This document shows, in pieces, positions 1 to 12,749 of a stretch of 42,762 nt of DNA. Where the stretch lies: positions 231,221 to 273,982 of the forward strand of contig NW_019775463.1 in assembly GCF_001039355.2 (NCBI RefSeq), written 5' to 3'. Within the stretch, counting starts at the first letter, position 1; each line of letters begins with the position of its first letter. The translations under genes were made by a program, and so were the position numbers. Source of the DNA: Lingula anatina (lineage: Eukaryota > Brachiopoda > Lingulata > Lingulida > Lingulidae). The notes below the pieces were generated by a model. It saw nothing but the letters and a program-made list of their open reading frames with translations, was not told the origin of the DNA and did no database searches.

Positions 1-807
1 CCGCTGTATTATTGCCTTCCTTCCCTGCTCTCCTTCATTTGTCCCATTTACATCTGCAGAAACATTAAAGTAAAATTACTTTATTTACTGTACTACTGAT
101 AGACCCTCCCAGAGCCCAAATCCCTACACTCTAACACTCAATAGAAAAAAAATGGATTTTTTTTTTCTTTTCCTGGACACTGGTCCAGTGAAATGGATCC
201 CTGACAAAAAGAAATACACCATGGCGCCCTTCTATAGAAAGCGTCAGAACCTCATTAGATGTCTCTGACTGGTATCGCTATATCGCTCTCATGCAACCAT
301 GTGGCAGGTAGCCTAGAACTTACAGCACTACTACAAGTCACTCTAAAGCACCCTTTTGAACTCTGAATGTCTCTGTTATATATGCACATAACACTTCTTT
401 TCTTTATAGCATCAGTATCTCTATACAGTATATTTGTACATTAATACTTCCCGATAACACTCCAGTGGGAGAGCTAAGACTTAATAGATACGTCTAGAAA
501 GCTGGAAAGAGATGTTTATATACTAAACATGGAGGCTGTCTTCTGAGTCTTTTGGAAGATGGTCAGATTTTCAAAATTACTTTGACAGGTATCTAATTCT
601 TTATTGTTGGAAGACGGTCAAAAATGGAAGATGGATCAACAAAGAAAATTTGGAAGACGCTGTCAGGAAATATCTCTGGATCTGCCCCGGCCTGTACTAT
701 ACATTGTGCATGTACCCTGGTATAGCAGTAGCATGAGTACACTTATAGATTAGACACATGCTAGTGCAGTGTGCATTTATTAGTAGTAAATATGCAGTAT
801 TTTACAG
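1..807. other. No gene assigned; probable HPS6 intron or upstream DNA
   Basis: I find no convincing exon here. HPS6 should have about 20-25 further N-terminal residues before the exon at 808, which begins at a codon boundary. A possible ATG at 625 opens a 33-codon frame that meets a GT at a codon boundary near 720, but its peptide does not resemble HPS6, so I do not call it. A motif of the form TTGGAAGAYG followed by GTCA occurs three times between 552 and 665. The true first exon may lie outside the window. Confidence 0.5.
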
Positions 808-3800
808 TTGCTGGAAGGAGTGGTTGCAGGGAAAAAAGGCCCAGTTCACAAGGTGTACTTCACTCCAGGCCACCTGTTTGTTACAGTTCAAGATGGGCAT
901 ATCCTGTACACATTTGATGTGCTGCCAACTTCCCTACCACAGGTACTGCATGATGGCATGTATAATCAGAGTCTTAATTGTCTAATAGAAGTATCAAAAC
1001 TACACATGTACATGTACATAAAAAATCATTGTGCATTCATAGATTTGAAAATTAAGGCATTTGATAGTACTGTACTAGTATATATGGAGACTATGGGGTT
1101 ATGGAACAAACTTACATGTTAGTGACCAGTATAGATGGCAGATGTTTTTAAATTGATTGCTAATGTACATGTATAACAGAGATGTTAACTTAAATGCAAA
1201 AGCTGTAAAAGATACTGAAATCTCAGATACTTCAATATGTAACAGTGGAGGATGCCTGGCTAAAACCCTTCACCATTCATGTTCTCAATGTTTCTAAATG
1301 ACCTAGAAGAATTTTTAGAATTACACAAAAGTAAGGGCTTGGAAAACCTTACCACAATTTTTAAAACAGATCTGAATGTGTACCTAAAACTTTTTGTTTC
1401 TTTTTTGCACTGTAATGTAAATGGCATGACTAACTGAACTGCAAAAGCTGCTTACTGTTTGAGCACTACATGTATTATAACCTACAGTATGTCACATAAA
1501 AGTAAACAGTAATAAAACTACTGAGTTTGGGAAAGGCAAACAACCAAAAAATGTAGATTTTTCAAATGGAGGAAAAGAATTAGATATTTTTAAAAACATA
1601 TAAATATCTAGGGATACATTTTTCAAGAACATAACATAACAAGCCGAGCAATAAATTGGGTTATATTTTGTCTTTTATAAATTATTAAAAACACCATGGA
1701 GTGATTAATATGTCAATAGTACCAGTATTTTCAATGAATGTGGTTTTACTTATATGTGGAAATTAAAAAATTTAATGGAACAGACATCTGCTGGTTGAAA
1801 AAAGTAAAATATATAAACTTTCAATTTTGGAAAAGAAAGGTAGCTGTATGTAATTCACTAAAACACTAAATTAAAATAGAATTAAATTTTTAAATAGAAT
1901 AATACCGTACAGCAATACCATCTACTAGTAATGTGGCAATTGTGCATTTAAAACCTTTAATACCAAATTACCTATAGAAACTCGTAAATGGTAAAATATA
2001 CCTAGATTAGAGACAAATTTCTACCAAGTTATATTCATCAGCACCCAAATATTAGGCCTACTAAATGTGGGCAACTTTTCACATATGGAAAGATTTAGTT
2101 TAAAATTTAGGAAAAGTCACTGACTTAATTTACTAGTGAGAAAGAATAGATTCCCTGACTTAAACAAACATTTGTTTACTTTTTATTATTTTGTCAAGTT
2201 TCTTTGTATATACATTTTGTACATAGTTTACAAAAAAAATTAATCTGAATATGGAATACTATGCTGAGAAACTCTGTTTCCTTATTTGGTGAATTAAAAT
2301 ATAATTTGTTCCCATCTGCAGTAATTATTAAACTTAGTGCTATATAATGTCTAGAAACTGAATGAAGGCATTACTGTATGAAGTTTTGTTGGGCAGTGAA
2401 GACAAACATGTCCAAAGTGTATGAATGCAATTTTTCTTTCACCATGATATATTTCGATTGCTCTCAGTCACTGTTCAAAAGAAGAGGATTTAAGCTTTCT
2501 GGTTATATAAAATATTAAGTGAACCATCGGCTTTTCAAAGAACCCACTCTGTGGTAAATTCCCATGCTATATGTACTTTTGCTTCCTTCACTTGCAGGCA
2601 GCGGTTTTAAAGGGATATTTTTTTTCTAAAATGGAGCCTTGTTACTAGTAAATTTATGTGTTCATAGAACCTAGTGTATTAGGTAAAATCTTGACTCAGA
2701 ATGGTGCTTTCCCCAGCTAATCTTAAGACATGTTCATTTACTGATGGTACACTGTAGGGGGAAAGTATGGAGAATTAATTTCCAGAAAAGCTAAAAAAAA
2801 TAGCTAAATTCTAGCACAAAAACATTCATAATTTTACCAGAAATGTTTTAAAAAAATTAAATTCTCACAAAAAAAAAAAAAAAAAAAAAAAAACATTCAC
2901 AGTTTCAATTGGACTGGTGTCATTTATAATTTCCAGGCCTTATCAAGGCTGGGAAGCCTAGATATTCCAAGTACAGCTGATGCCATTGTTGATATGTTGT
3001 ATATCAAAAAGAAACAATCACTTGTGATAATAGTAAGTATCTATAGAAGGCTTTTTTACAGTTCATTATAAGATATGGATAACCATTCAGTAAGATACAT
3101 GTACCGGTACTACTGGTAAGTTCCTTTCACATACATGTGTTTAAGTTCTTTGAGATTTATAAATGGCTAGTACTTGTACAGGTAAGATATACCCCCTTTA
3201 TCCAGTCCAAAAAATAAAATTTGAGATTTAATCCCAACATCATTACATTCCCAAAATGGGGTAGAAAGACAATCTATATAAAATGGACACAGAAATGAGT
3301 CATTAATTAACTTAGGAAAATTCCCTGAATAATACTTTTTTTTTTTTCATGTTAGATGGTTCTGTTGTTCTAACTATAATATTGTGTTTTTAGGTGTTTG
3401 CTAATGGCGCTGTTGATGTTTGGCAGTTCAACATTGATAATAAGTTCACATGGATCAAAGTGGGGGACTTTGAACTTTTGGAAGGTCATGACCCAGAGGT
3501 CAAGGTCATAAGTGTAACCTTGCATGACCTTCATAACACAATGTATTGGTGTGAAAGACATGGCACAGGGGAGGCAGCAAGCTTTAACATCTGCAAAAAA
3601 ACTTTACCCCCAGGTTTGTTTAATAACACAAAATAAAAAAAAAATGAAGTCATCATTCTGTGTATATTTGGGCTAAACAAATATCTTTTGCTTTTGAAAA
3701 ATTTACAGGTACAGGTGTGGGTTTGTTTATACATGTATATGTTATTTGTCTGTGTGGTCATTATCAAACATATTTAAGACACTTTTTATGTTGAATTTTT

Positions 3801-4463
3801 TAAGGATTGCAATTCGTACTATAAATACTGTCATGTTAATATAATGCTAATGAACGATAATGCTGTAAAGGCAGTAAGATTGCCACTGTAATAGCCTGAG
3901 TGTGAGATTGCTTACTACTTCATTGAAAACTGATGTTGAAAAATAGATGCATAATGGATTAAATTAAAAGTCATATTGCTAAAAAATACTATATATTGTA
4001 GTGTTTTAAAATTAAAATTGTCTGATATGTGTACTAGTAAATATTTCATATGAAGATAGTTTAGTTGATATGTTATGTTGTGAGACATGCCGCCCCGCCC
4101 CCTACAGAGAGAGAGAGAGGGGGGAGGGAGGAGGTGTATTATATTAGTATACTGTTGAATAGCAATGTAATATGATCAATGTTTTTGCTTCAGAGTCAGA
4201 GCCTGTAAACAAGAGCACAGTAGGCGCCACAGTCACCATATTAGAGGGTTCTCCAAACTGCAGACTTCTGCCTGGGAGGGACTGCCTTATTGTATGGCCT
4301 GAGTAAGTACATGTATGAGAACATTCAGAACAGTGGACTAAGAGAACTGCCGATCAAATATATCCCACTTAAATGCTTGTTGCATAATCCCCATGGGAAA
4401 TCTATTCAGTGTCTAATCAACTGAACAATATAATCAATTTATAATGTAACAATGTAAGTTGAA

Positions 4464-4517
<54 letters not shown>

Positions 4518-7500
4518 GGAGTCCTGGTCCTCAAGGTTTGTTTTTCAAGTGGTTTCACCAGATCAGCACTCTACAAAGCCACATCTTGCCCAGTGGATGT
4601 GTCCACACTGATGACAGAGTCACACAACCAGTGCAATATAAAGACAGTGTGTACAGGCTGCTGGGAATATGGTGCCAGGTGGGTTGTGTGAACTATTTAT
4701 TTATTTATTTATTTTAAAAATTAAAAAATATTGATTTGAAAAGAAAACCTTTTATTGATCAGTGTATTGTTGTCTTTGAGATATTGACAACTAGGTGTTT
4801 AAATATTATGTAATAAAATGTTATCATTATGATTATTTAGACTTGTACCTTTATTTATTTATATGTTGTTATTGTTTTATTTGTTTGTTTGTTTTTTTTA
4901 ATTAATTATTTTTTGCAGACCAAAGCCATTAATTGCCATTGATACTCAACGTATGAATGTGCTTATAGGACTTACTGAAAATTATTTCAGATTTTAGACT
5001 GGGTTCCCACAGATTTAGATTGATCCATCTGGATCAACTTAATTTCCTGGGGGTTTATGCTAAATTGCTGTCAGCTTCCAGGATCCAAGTGTGCAAGAAA
5101 GTTAATTACCCCCTTACAGCTTTCAGTAGGCGGGACATACATTTAAGCCGGTAAGGTTGACAGCAATCTAGTGAGACTCCCTAGGGGGATGGATCGATCT
5201 AAATATCTGTGGGAATGGTCTCTGAGAGAGTGGTTTTACTAAAATGCAGCAGTGGGAAACTATGGCAGCAGTATATAGTTTTAGAATCCCATTAAACAGC
5301 TTTGAACAATTTCAGACCAGAGACCTCCCTCAAATAGAAGGTCACATGATTCATCCTGTTACCAAGGCAACTCATCTGCTCTACCATGATGGCTCTACAA
5401 GGATAGTCTGTGAAGAGGAAGGTATATACATATCAGGGGCAGATCCATAGATATATACACACACAATTTAGTGGTGTAAAAAAACAACCGATTATTAGAA
5501 AGCATTGATTTGAGCTGGCTAATTTCTAAAAGTTTCTAAGTTGACATTGATCAGTTTGCAAAAATGCTAAGTTCAGTGAAAAGACACCAAGCTCTATCTT
5601 CATCCATTTAATTGTCATCTTATTTATACCATCTTGTAAAAAGTGGTTTGACAAGGGGGAAAGTAACAAATCACTCAAATGTCATTTGCTTTGTAAAGTG
5701 ATCATAAATTTCTGCTGTAAAAAAATCAGCACTGTTCAGTACATGGTGAAAGTTTGTGTCATCTTCCAGACATGAGAGTGGGATGTCAACTGTGCACCAT
5801 GGAGGATGTCCATGGCTCTCACTGGCTGATATACAGATGTGCTATTGTGGCTATGAATACAAAATGTTTAAGGTGAGTGTGGCTTGGGGTCCTTTTCACG
5901 CTGTGCGTTAGTCCAAACAGTTGGAAGCAGGCTTGTGGAATGGAGTAAAAAATCGATTAAACTGTTTTGATAGTTTACTTTGGATCTAAGGTATGATTTA
6001 CTCTTTGTGTATAGGAAAAGTGACACTGATGCAAAATAAATTACTTATTGTTAGATTTGTAAATATTTTATGGTTACTTATGAGAAAACTTCTTGTTATA
6101 ATATACTTGAGAATCAGATTTTAGGCTTTTCTGTTGCCTCATTTAAAAATAATGTTGAGTTGAAATCATACAAAATTTTGAAGTTGGTAGACCAAATAAT
6201 ATTGTAAAAAGTAGTACAATCCTGTAGGTATGCTTGGAAAATTACTCCATACAGCAGTGAAATTTATTTAATTAATCCAATCAGTACGTGTACCTATCAA
6301 TACCTGGTATATCTACTGTATATTCTTTGATATTGCAGGTTCTATAGTATTCAGAATGGTGCTATTTTACAAGAGCTTGATAACACAGAGATAACCTGTG
6401 GGTCTCCTCTGGATGTGTGGAACAGCATGGCTAGAATCCAGAGTGCTGGATTTTGGTGTAACTCTGGAATATATGGCATAAAAGTAAGTGCAAAGTAAAA
6501 GTCCTGACCCCTCCCTCCCCATTTCATGAAAAATCTTTAATCCTGATTAGACTAGGATGTGCATGTGCCCATGTAACATTGCCAAGAAAGATTTTAGCAA
6601 GGGAACCTGATTAAACTTTTTTTTGGTGAAATTAGAGCATGGGTGTAATAGTCTAGTTTAGCCTGGTATTCTCAAAAAAAAAAAAAAAAGGGGGGGGGGC
6701 AGAACTAGTAAACTTTACAATTTTATGTCTGGTCTTTATGGATCTGTTCAATTTCAGAATGATCTATAATAATTATTACCCTACCTAGATTTTTTCCACT
6801 TGGATTTGAAAAAAAAATTATGGAAATCATCACCTGGATTACAGCAATCTGGCTAATGTTGATAAAAAGACAGTTGAGTCATTTTTTTTTTCTGAGAAAG
6901 ATAAGTACACATCTCTGGTCATTAATAAGAATAAGGAAAGTGCTTGACCATATTCATTTTCCTTATATTTCTCAAGATGACTAAATCCAGCCAGTGGACC
7001 AAGGTCAGGGGAGGTGCTGTCCCTCTCAACCTGTGTGGGAAACAGAACCTGGCGGCTCAGATGGTGGTAGAAGAGGCACATAATTACTACAAGGTAATGA
7101 CACTGGGATATGTTATAATAGGAAATAGTAGAAGTATTTTAGTTCTACATATATAAAGAAGTGCTAACTCCCTTTAACAATTTTTGAAAATTAATAAAAA
7201 AAAAAATCAGCTAGACTAAATTTTAGTTGAAATGTTGACAAAATGAAGTGTACTAAATAAATGAAAAGATAACTGCACAGTATGTATATACTTGCATTTT
7301 ATTTTGATTAACTCTAACAGATTTTTGAAAAATGAGAATAATAAAAAGGTGCCACAAGTGGTCTGTGCAAAATGGACTATATATAATAAATCTCTTTTCA
7401 GTCCAAATGTGTCAACCCCAATACAGATCTTGCGAAAGATCTTTTGCTCAACATGAAGGTTTTTCAGAGCCCGGCTCTAGTTATAGCATTGCTACAACAG

Positions 7501-8424
7501 GTAAATAGGCAGCATTCATTTCTTTTGATTTAAAGATTTTATACTACTTGTATATAATAATATGGGTTAAGATTAGTGGTAAGCACACAGTGAAATACAT
7601 GTACGTAATTTTATTTCAGTGAATAAAAGTTGAATCAACATTTAGTAGTTCCTTTTTGCCTGATAATTTTAGTGATAAAAGTAATTTTTTAAAACAACAG
7701 TGTGGTTATCTTCTAATTAAAGCAAATATATTTAGGGCAGAGAAAATAGCTCCAACCCAGAACTGTCTTCAGTTTTAAAGGAGATTCAAAAACAGTATGG
7801 CAGCGAAAACAGCAAATTACTTCACACAAAACTCAACCAACTTGTAGGTGAGTCAGCATAATTTTCTATGTCAGCTTTGCTTGTCAAAGAAAAAAATTCT
7901 GTGGCATTTCTACTGTTTATTTTACATTAAACTACTTGTAAAATATATGAAGATTTTTGCTTGACTGTATATTTTTATAAGGACAAACAAGTTCTTAGAA
8001 TCTATTGGATTTCAAAGATATTGTGAAGTTTCACCTTTTTAACAGGTTAGACACTTTAAATTTGTGCTAAAACAAAGATTGAGAAGCAAGTAAATGTTTC
8101 ATCTCTGATGCACTAGCTGCAATATTAGAATATGTGATAAATGTTACAGCAATGGAATGTTTGTGTTTTAAATAACAATATATACTTTAATGTGCAGTCT
8201 TTTTAACTGTCTCATGATCAAAGATGTGATAGTTGTGACAGTGGTTGAGATTGAACACAATTGTGTTTTCCCTGTCCTAGGTCCACTATTACAGGAGTAC
8301 TGGAGACTGGAAGACAAGGTGCAAGCTTTGATGAAGGATGATAAGGTGAAATAAATATCTCAGAGTCATTTAGCAGTCTGTACTTCCCATATATATCACT
8401 ATTTTCTTTCTTTCTTTTTTGTTC

Positions 8425-8455
<31 letters not shown>

Positions 8456-11400
8456 TATTTTATTTTATTTTATTTTATTTTTTTGTAAACTCTCATTTTA
8501 AGTTAATGATATTAAGCACAAAAGTAATTTTTCTCCAAGGAAGCTTTGATAAATCATTGATGTGAATTATTAATATAAGTTTGTTTTTTGTTTCATGATT
8601 TATTATGATTCATGTTTATTTTATGAGTCTGTTAGATAGTTGTGGTGATTTTAAAATAAATACCAAAATGACATTTTAGCATTACTGTATATGGCTGAAG
8701 TGCGATGTTCATCAGTTCTTATTGTATTAATTACATTTCTTATCATTTTTAAAAAGACTTGGAACTGAAAACGTACACCCTATGGTTCTGTATATTTAAG
8801 CCTGCCCTGCAGCACAGAGAGCAGACCCTGAAGGATGTAATAGTAGGCATAGTTCAGGGCGACAGCAGTCTGGAGGCACGGAGATCTCAACTAGAGCTGC
8901 TGGCCGATAGCTTTCCCTTCGATGTCCTGGAAACATTGATTGAATACCTGGATCTCAGTACTGAGGGTGGGTGTGGTACTTGGAGGAAACAACCTATTAA
9001 CCGTGATTCACCTTTAGGGAGGGTTCAGATAAACATGTCACACTAGCTGGATTGATACAACTCTGTGGGAGATACTCCCTAAGTGCAATCACTGTAATTG
9101 GTTTAAATGTGTGACACGTAGTGTTGACTGGCTACTCAGGGAGGCTTATGAGACAATTAAGCTGATAACAGTTAGTGGGAATTGTAATTAGTGAGAATTA
9201 TGATTAGTGAAAATCTCCCGCACAGTTGGATCGATCCAGCTGTGTGATGTTGAATTTGAATGCGGTCTGATACAAGCATTTCTGATAACCCTGAGTTTCA
9301 AAGATTATGTACTCATTATTACTGCAGCACAGTATTCTCTGCTGTCAGCATGGATCTGTAGTTTCCAGTGGCTGTGAGATGTTATAGCATCATGTATTAT
9401 GTAAATGTAAGATACCTACACATGTGATAAAATAAAATTATAAAAAACAACCTTCGTGATTTTGAAATTTTACATTAATGAGTGCTTTTTTTGTTGTGAT
9501 TGATATATTATTTGGTCATATCTTTTAGCTTTGGTAAGATGTGTCAGTATATGAATGATCTTCCAGATCTGTCACAAGAGGCTCTGAGAAAGTGGGCCCC
9601 CATACTTGCCTCAGAAGAAGGCAGCAGTGGCTCCACCTTCCCTTTGTTTGAAATATTGTGCAGATTACTGTATACAGAGAAACCTGAACAGCTGGTATGT
9701 CCTGCTCCCAGTTGTTTTTACTTGAACATCTTCTGAATGTTGTTTTTATTATTTTTTTCCCACACTGCACTTAAGATATGAACAAAATTAAATTTTTATG
9801 TTTAAATTCAAAAGAGTACGGTTAGATTTTAATATTCCTGTGATATACACTATGGACGTGCAGTTTTTAAAAAACAGCTTCAACACTGCATATTTCCAGA
9901 TCAGCTTTGTCAAAATGTCCCAAGCAATTAGTGATAGAATTTCTGGCACATCAGCATTCATGCGCCGCAAAGAAGAGCATCAGTTCTATGAAAGGGCGCT
10001 GGAGTGTGTGGGAGAGCCAGAAAGATCTGGCAAGGTTGAGAGTGCCGCCATTGCTCAAGCTTCCTTGGTGTTGAATAGGTAAGATCTGAGCAGAATCTGA
10101 CAATAATATGACAGAATAGAACAAGAAGGATGGAACAAACTTGACTGATACTTTTGAAATGATTTTTAAAAAAATTGTTTCTATAGTTTGAAAAGCAGTA
10201 CTCAGTAGAATACTTTTAAATGTGAAAAATTGTTAACATTAAATGCTGGAATAGAACACTAGACAAAATGTTATAGTTAACACAGCATAACTGTATGATA
10301 ATTTATATATTAACTAAGATGGGCCTCTGTGCTTCAATGCATACATGTAATACAGGTATAATATTGTAAATAACAAGATTACGTATAATTGGTGAAAGTT
10401 AGCAGGATTAGCCTGATTTCAGCATTTTCAATCTCATTTTGATCATCTTTTTCTTATGGTCTAGCTAGGTGCAATGGGAAATTGCAAGATTGGTTTTTAG
10501 GATTTGCAGTTTTCACAACTTTTGCCCATGAATTATTTTGTTTTTCAGTGGTATGCAAGCCAGCCAGGTGCAGGCTCTCCACATACTGCTGAAGTACCAT
10601 CTCTGGGTTCCTTCCATTAAACTGGTCCAGCAGCTGGCTGACCACAGTGACCTCCACCTTGAACTCTTCCAGCTGCTTCTAACTGCAGTACTGAAGGTAT
10701 GGCCACATTCAGATTCACATTTCATACTAACTGGGTTGGTCCAACTCTTTCTTCCTTATTTTTTCACATAAAACAAATTTTGGCAAGTAGGAATAACTTT
10801 GCAGTGCATTTTCAAAATGATTCTAGCAAAATAGCCTGTTGATAGTGTCTGTTTCTTCTTTCAGGCTGGTGTGTTTGCCACATACTGTACCAGTATAATG
10901 GAGGCTGTGCCAGATAGAATAAGGTAAGGTTCCTCTACTGTAACAATATATGATCTTGTTTGCATGTGGTCCTTTTGTATACAGGTACAGGTATAATACA
11001 TGACAACTCTTAATTTACAACACCCCCTTAGTTGTAATTATATGCAACATACAGTTATCATATTGCATGAAGACTATTCATCCTAAGGCATATTTATATT
11101 TAGAAGTGGAAAACGATATTTTAATTTATTAAAATAACACAAGTAAACTTTTGGTAACTTTTAATTTAGTGTGCGAGAATCCCCTCCATACTCTTGCTTG
11201 CATACACATTTTTGTGCCATATATTGAGGAATATTTACCCTTTCTAAAGAAATCAGTTACTTTTGGAGGTCGAGTCACAGAGGTCAAGGTTTTAAGTGTA
11301 ACCTCCTTTGTCTTTCACAATATAATTAATGTAAAATAAATGGTGCAGGAGAGGCTTTTAGCTTAAAAATCTTGGACTTTCATGAATATGCTAATATGCA

Positions 11401-11666
11401 GTAATACATGTACTGTTTATATTCATTTATTTTACAAGTGAAAGACAGATTTGCAGGTCTGGACTGGCATAAATCATTGTCAAGACTGTAATTAAAAGAG
11501 CTTTGGTTATATTTGCAGCATGCCAGAGTTTCTGAGCCTGCTGCAAACACACATGAAGGGAGGCCCACTCTCCACGAAAGAAGACCACATTTTTAGCTCA
11601 GATGAACAGGACACCAAGATGGGAGCAATCAAGCCGTTCTTGCTTAAAATGATTGGGGACAGGTGA
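808..11666 (+). CDS. HPS6: HPS6, BLOC-2 complex subunit (5' end missing)
   Basis: HPS6 is a subunit of BLOC-2, a cytosolic complex that directs cargo to lysosome-related organelles. Exons: 808-942, 2937-3032, 3394-3613, 4194-4302, 4519-4678, 5250-5421, 5770-5872, 6339-6483, 6977-7093, 7402-7500, 7736-7847, 8281-8345, 8813-8970, 9529-9694, 9900-10078, 10549-10696, 10865-10923, 11519-11666. They sum to 2391 nt (796 aa plus TGA) in one frame. Family matches to human HPS6 run in order: VFANGAVDVW, then the YWCER block, VVEEAHNYYK, FQSPALVIALLQQG, FPLFEILCRLL and FYERALECVGE. Human HPS6 is about 775 aa. Weak spots: the acceptor at 6976 is AAG; the donor at 8971 (GTGTGG) is chosen by frame; the start of exon 13 could be 8801; the final AGGTGA could be a donor instead of a stop. 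The vertebrate gene is intronless; this one is split into at least 18 exons. Confidence 0.86.
2868..2893. repeat. Poly(A) run
   Basis: Homopolymer of A in the first visible HPS6 intron, about 45 nt before the exon at 2937. No flanking element was recognised. Confidence 0.8.
4470..4518 (+). repeat. (ATT)n microsatellite ending in a splice acceptor
   Basis: About 16 uninterrupted ATT units. The last unit runs directly into the AG of the acceptor for the HPS6 exon at 4519, so the repeat itself serves as the T-rich tract of the splice site. Confidence 0.9.
4996..5221. mobile_element. MITE, family A, copy 1
   Basis: A 226-bp non-coding element in the HPS6 intron before the exon at 5250. Its terminal inverted repeats share TTCCCACAGAT, then TTTAGATYGATCCATC. 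The interior carries GCTGTCAGCTT, CCCCCTTACAGCTTT and GACAGCAAT. A second copy lies inverted at 22955-23183. It has no ORF of its own. The element ends 28 nt before the exon at 5250, so it may supply part of the acceptor region. Confidence 0.8.
8426..8481. repeat. (TTTA)n / (TTTTA)n simple repeat
   Basis: Tetranucleotide TTTA units grade into pentanucleotide TTTTA units, in the HPS6 intron after the exon ending at 8345. Confidence 0.9.
8999..9270. mobile_element. MITE-like inverted-repeat element, related to family A
   Basis: The left arm (from about 9034) reads CACACTAGCTGGATTGAT and continues to GTGGGAGAT. The right arm, on the opposite strand, reads CACACAGCTGGATCGATC and continues to GCGGGAGAT. 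This gives about 35 bp of imperfect terminal inverted repeat around about 150 bp of non-coding DNA. The outer right end (AGACCGCATTC, reverse strand) resembles the termini of family A. The outer limits are approximate. The element lies in the HPS6 intron between the exons ending at 8970 and starting at 9529, beginning about 30 nt after the donor. Confidence 0.65.
11259..11375 (+). pseudogene. Decayed copy of HPS6 exon 3394-3613 inside a later HPS6 intron
   Basis: The intron between exons 10865-10923 and 11519-11666 contains sequence clearly alignable to about 3472-3590 of the coding exon. Shared blocks are ACTTTTGGA, CAGAGGTCAAGGT, TAAGTGTAACCT, then ATGG..CAGG.GAGGC. The peptide EVKVLSVTSFVFHN parallels EVKVISVTLHDLHN of the real exon. 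The copy lacks splice sites in the equivalent places and reaches a stop at about 11338, so it is probably a non-functional exon duplicate. Confidence 0.75.
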
Positions 11667-11700
11667 ATTGTAAAACAGGGAGAGGGTTTACAAAAATTAA

Positions 11701-11706
11701 AATAAA
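11701..11706 (+). terminator. HPS6 polyadenylation signal AATAAA
   Basis: The canonical hexamer lies 35 nt after the proposed HPS6 stop codon (11664-11666). It supports this exon as the last one, though the hexamer is common in AT-rich DNA. Confidence 0.5.
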
Positions 11707-12714
11707 GATGGGATAATTATGATGTACTCTCATACTGGTTCTTTACCTTTGAAACAGAAGCTTTAAGGTTTTGGCCTTATCACGTGACTGTCTGGGTCTA
11801 GTTGTTACTGGTGTCATGTGGTGTATGTGTACAATGACTGTTAATTACTAGTCTTGCTTGCATGTCATAAATAATTTTTCAAACAATTTGAAATTATTGT
11901 ACCTGATAAACTTTATTACTAGATTGAATTATGTGACATCCAAGTTTAAAGCAATTATAACCCTGGACAAACAGTAGGTGATGGGGATTGTAAATCGGAA
12001 GAAAAAATTGGCAGAGCAAAGAAAAAATGTTGAACTATTATTCAAAATAACTATTGCATACTTGTTAAGAACTTTGTTTGTCTTAAGAAGGTGATGATGC
12101 CGATGTTGATAGTGATTGTATTGTAACGAAAAACATCTCCAAAATAAGTTTCCAACAACCCACCTTGACTTTGAACAATTATTGTTAGAATAAAATGACA
12201 ATTTTCTATAACATTGGATTCAGTGTTTTGCATTGAAAAGATTTTATATGTTTGCTACATTTCTATTTTAAGTAAATTAAAAGGGGAATATCAAATCATA
12301 TGAATATAATGGCAGTGCATGTTTTGGAACTATTTATTATAACTATTTTTTAAAACATTACTGTGAAACTATAATCGTGGCCATCAAATTTTCATAGCAT
12401 GTAAGGGTATGTAGATGTAGCTTAATTGTTTATTTCTAGAACATTATCATCAATGACAGGACAACCAAATTTTCAAAGTTATAATGTACGTATTATTTAT
12501 TTAGGATACTCCTAAGCAATTTTTCACCATTACATTTCACAAAAATGTGTGTATATTTGCCTCCAAGATAATGTTCTATTGCATAATAATACCCATGGGT
12601 GCATATGCAAATATTTGATTGTCGTGAGGGAAAAGAAATAACAACAACCTGTACTTGACCAGTTGAAATAACAGTAAAATTATACGGTCTGGAAAGAAAT
12701 ATGAATAAACTTTA

Positions 12715-12715
<1 letters not shown>
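11707..12715. other. Intergenic, no gene seen
   Basis: AT-rich DNA between the convergent HPS6 and MOXD1 genes. The ORFs here are short and show no recognisable similarity. Confidence 0.6.

Positions 12716-12716
<1 letters not shown>

Positions 12717-12749
<33 letters not shown>

Noticed and set aside
625-720. Candidate first exon of HPS6 beginning at ATG 625
   Set aside because: Phase would fit, but the peptide does not resemble any HPS6 N-terminus and the donor is weak.
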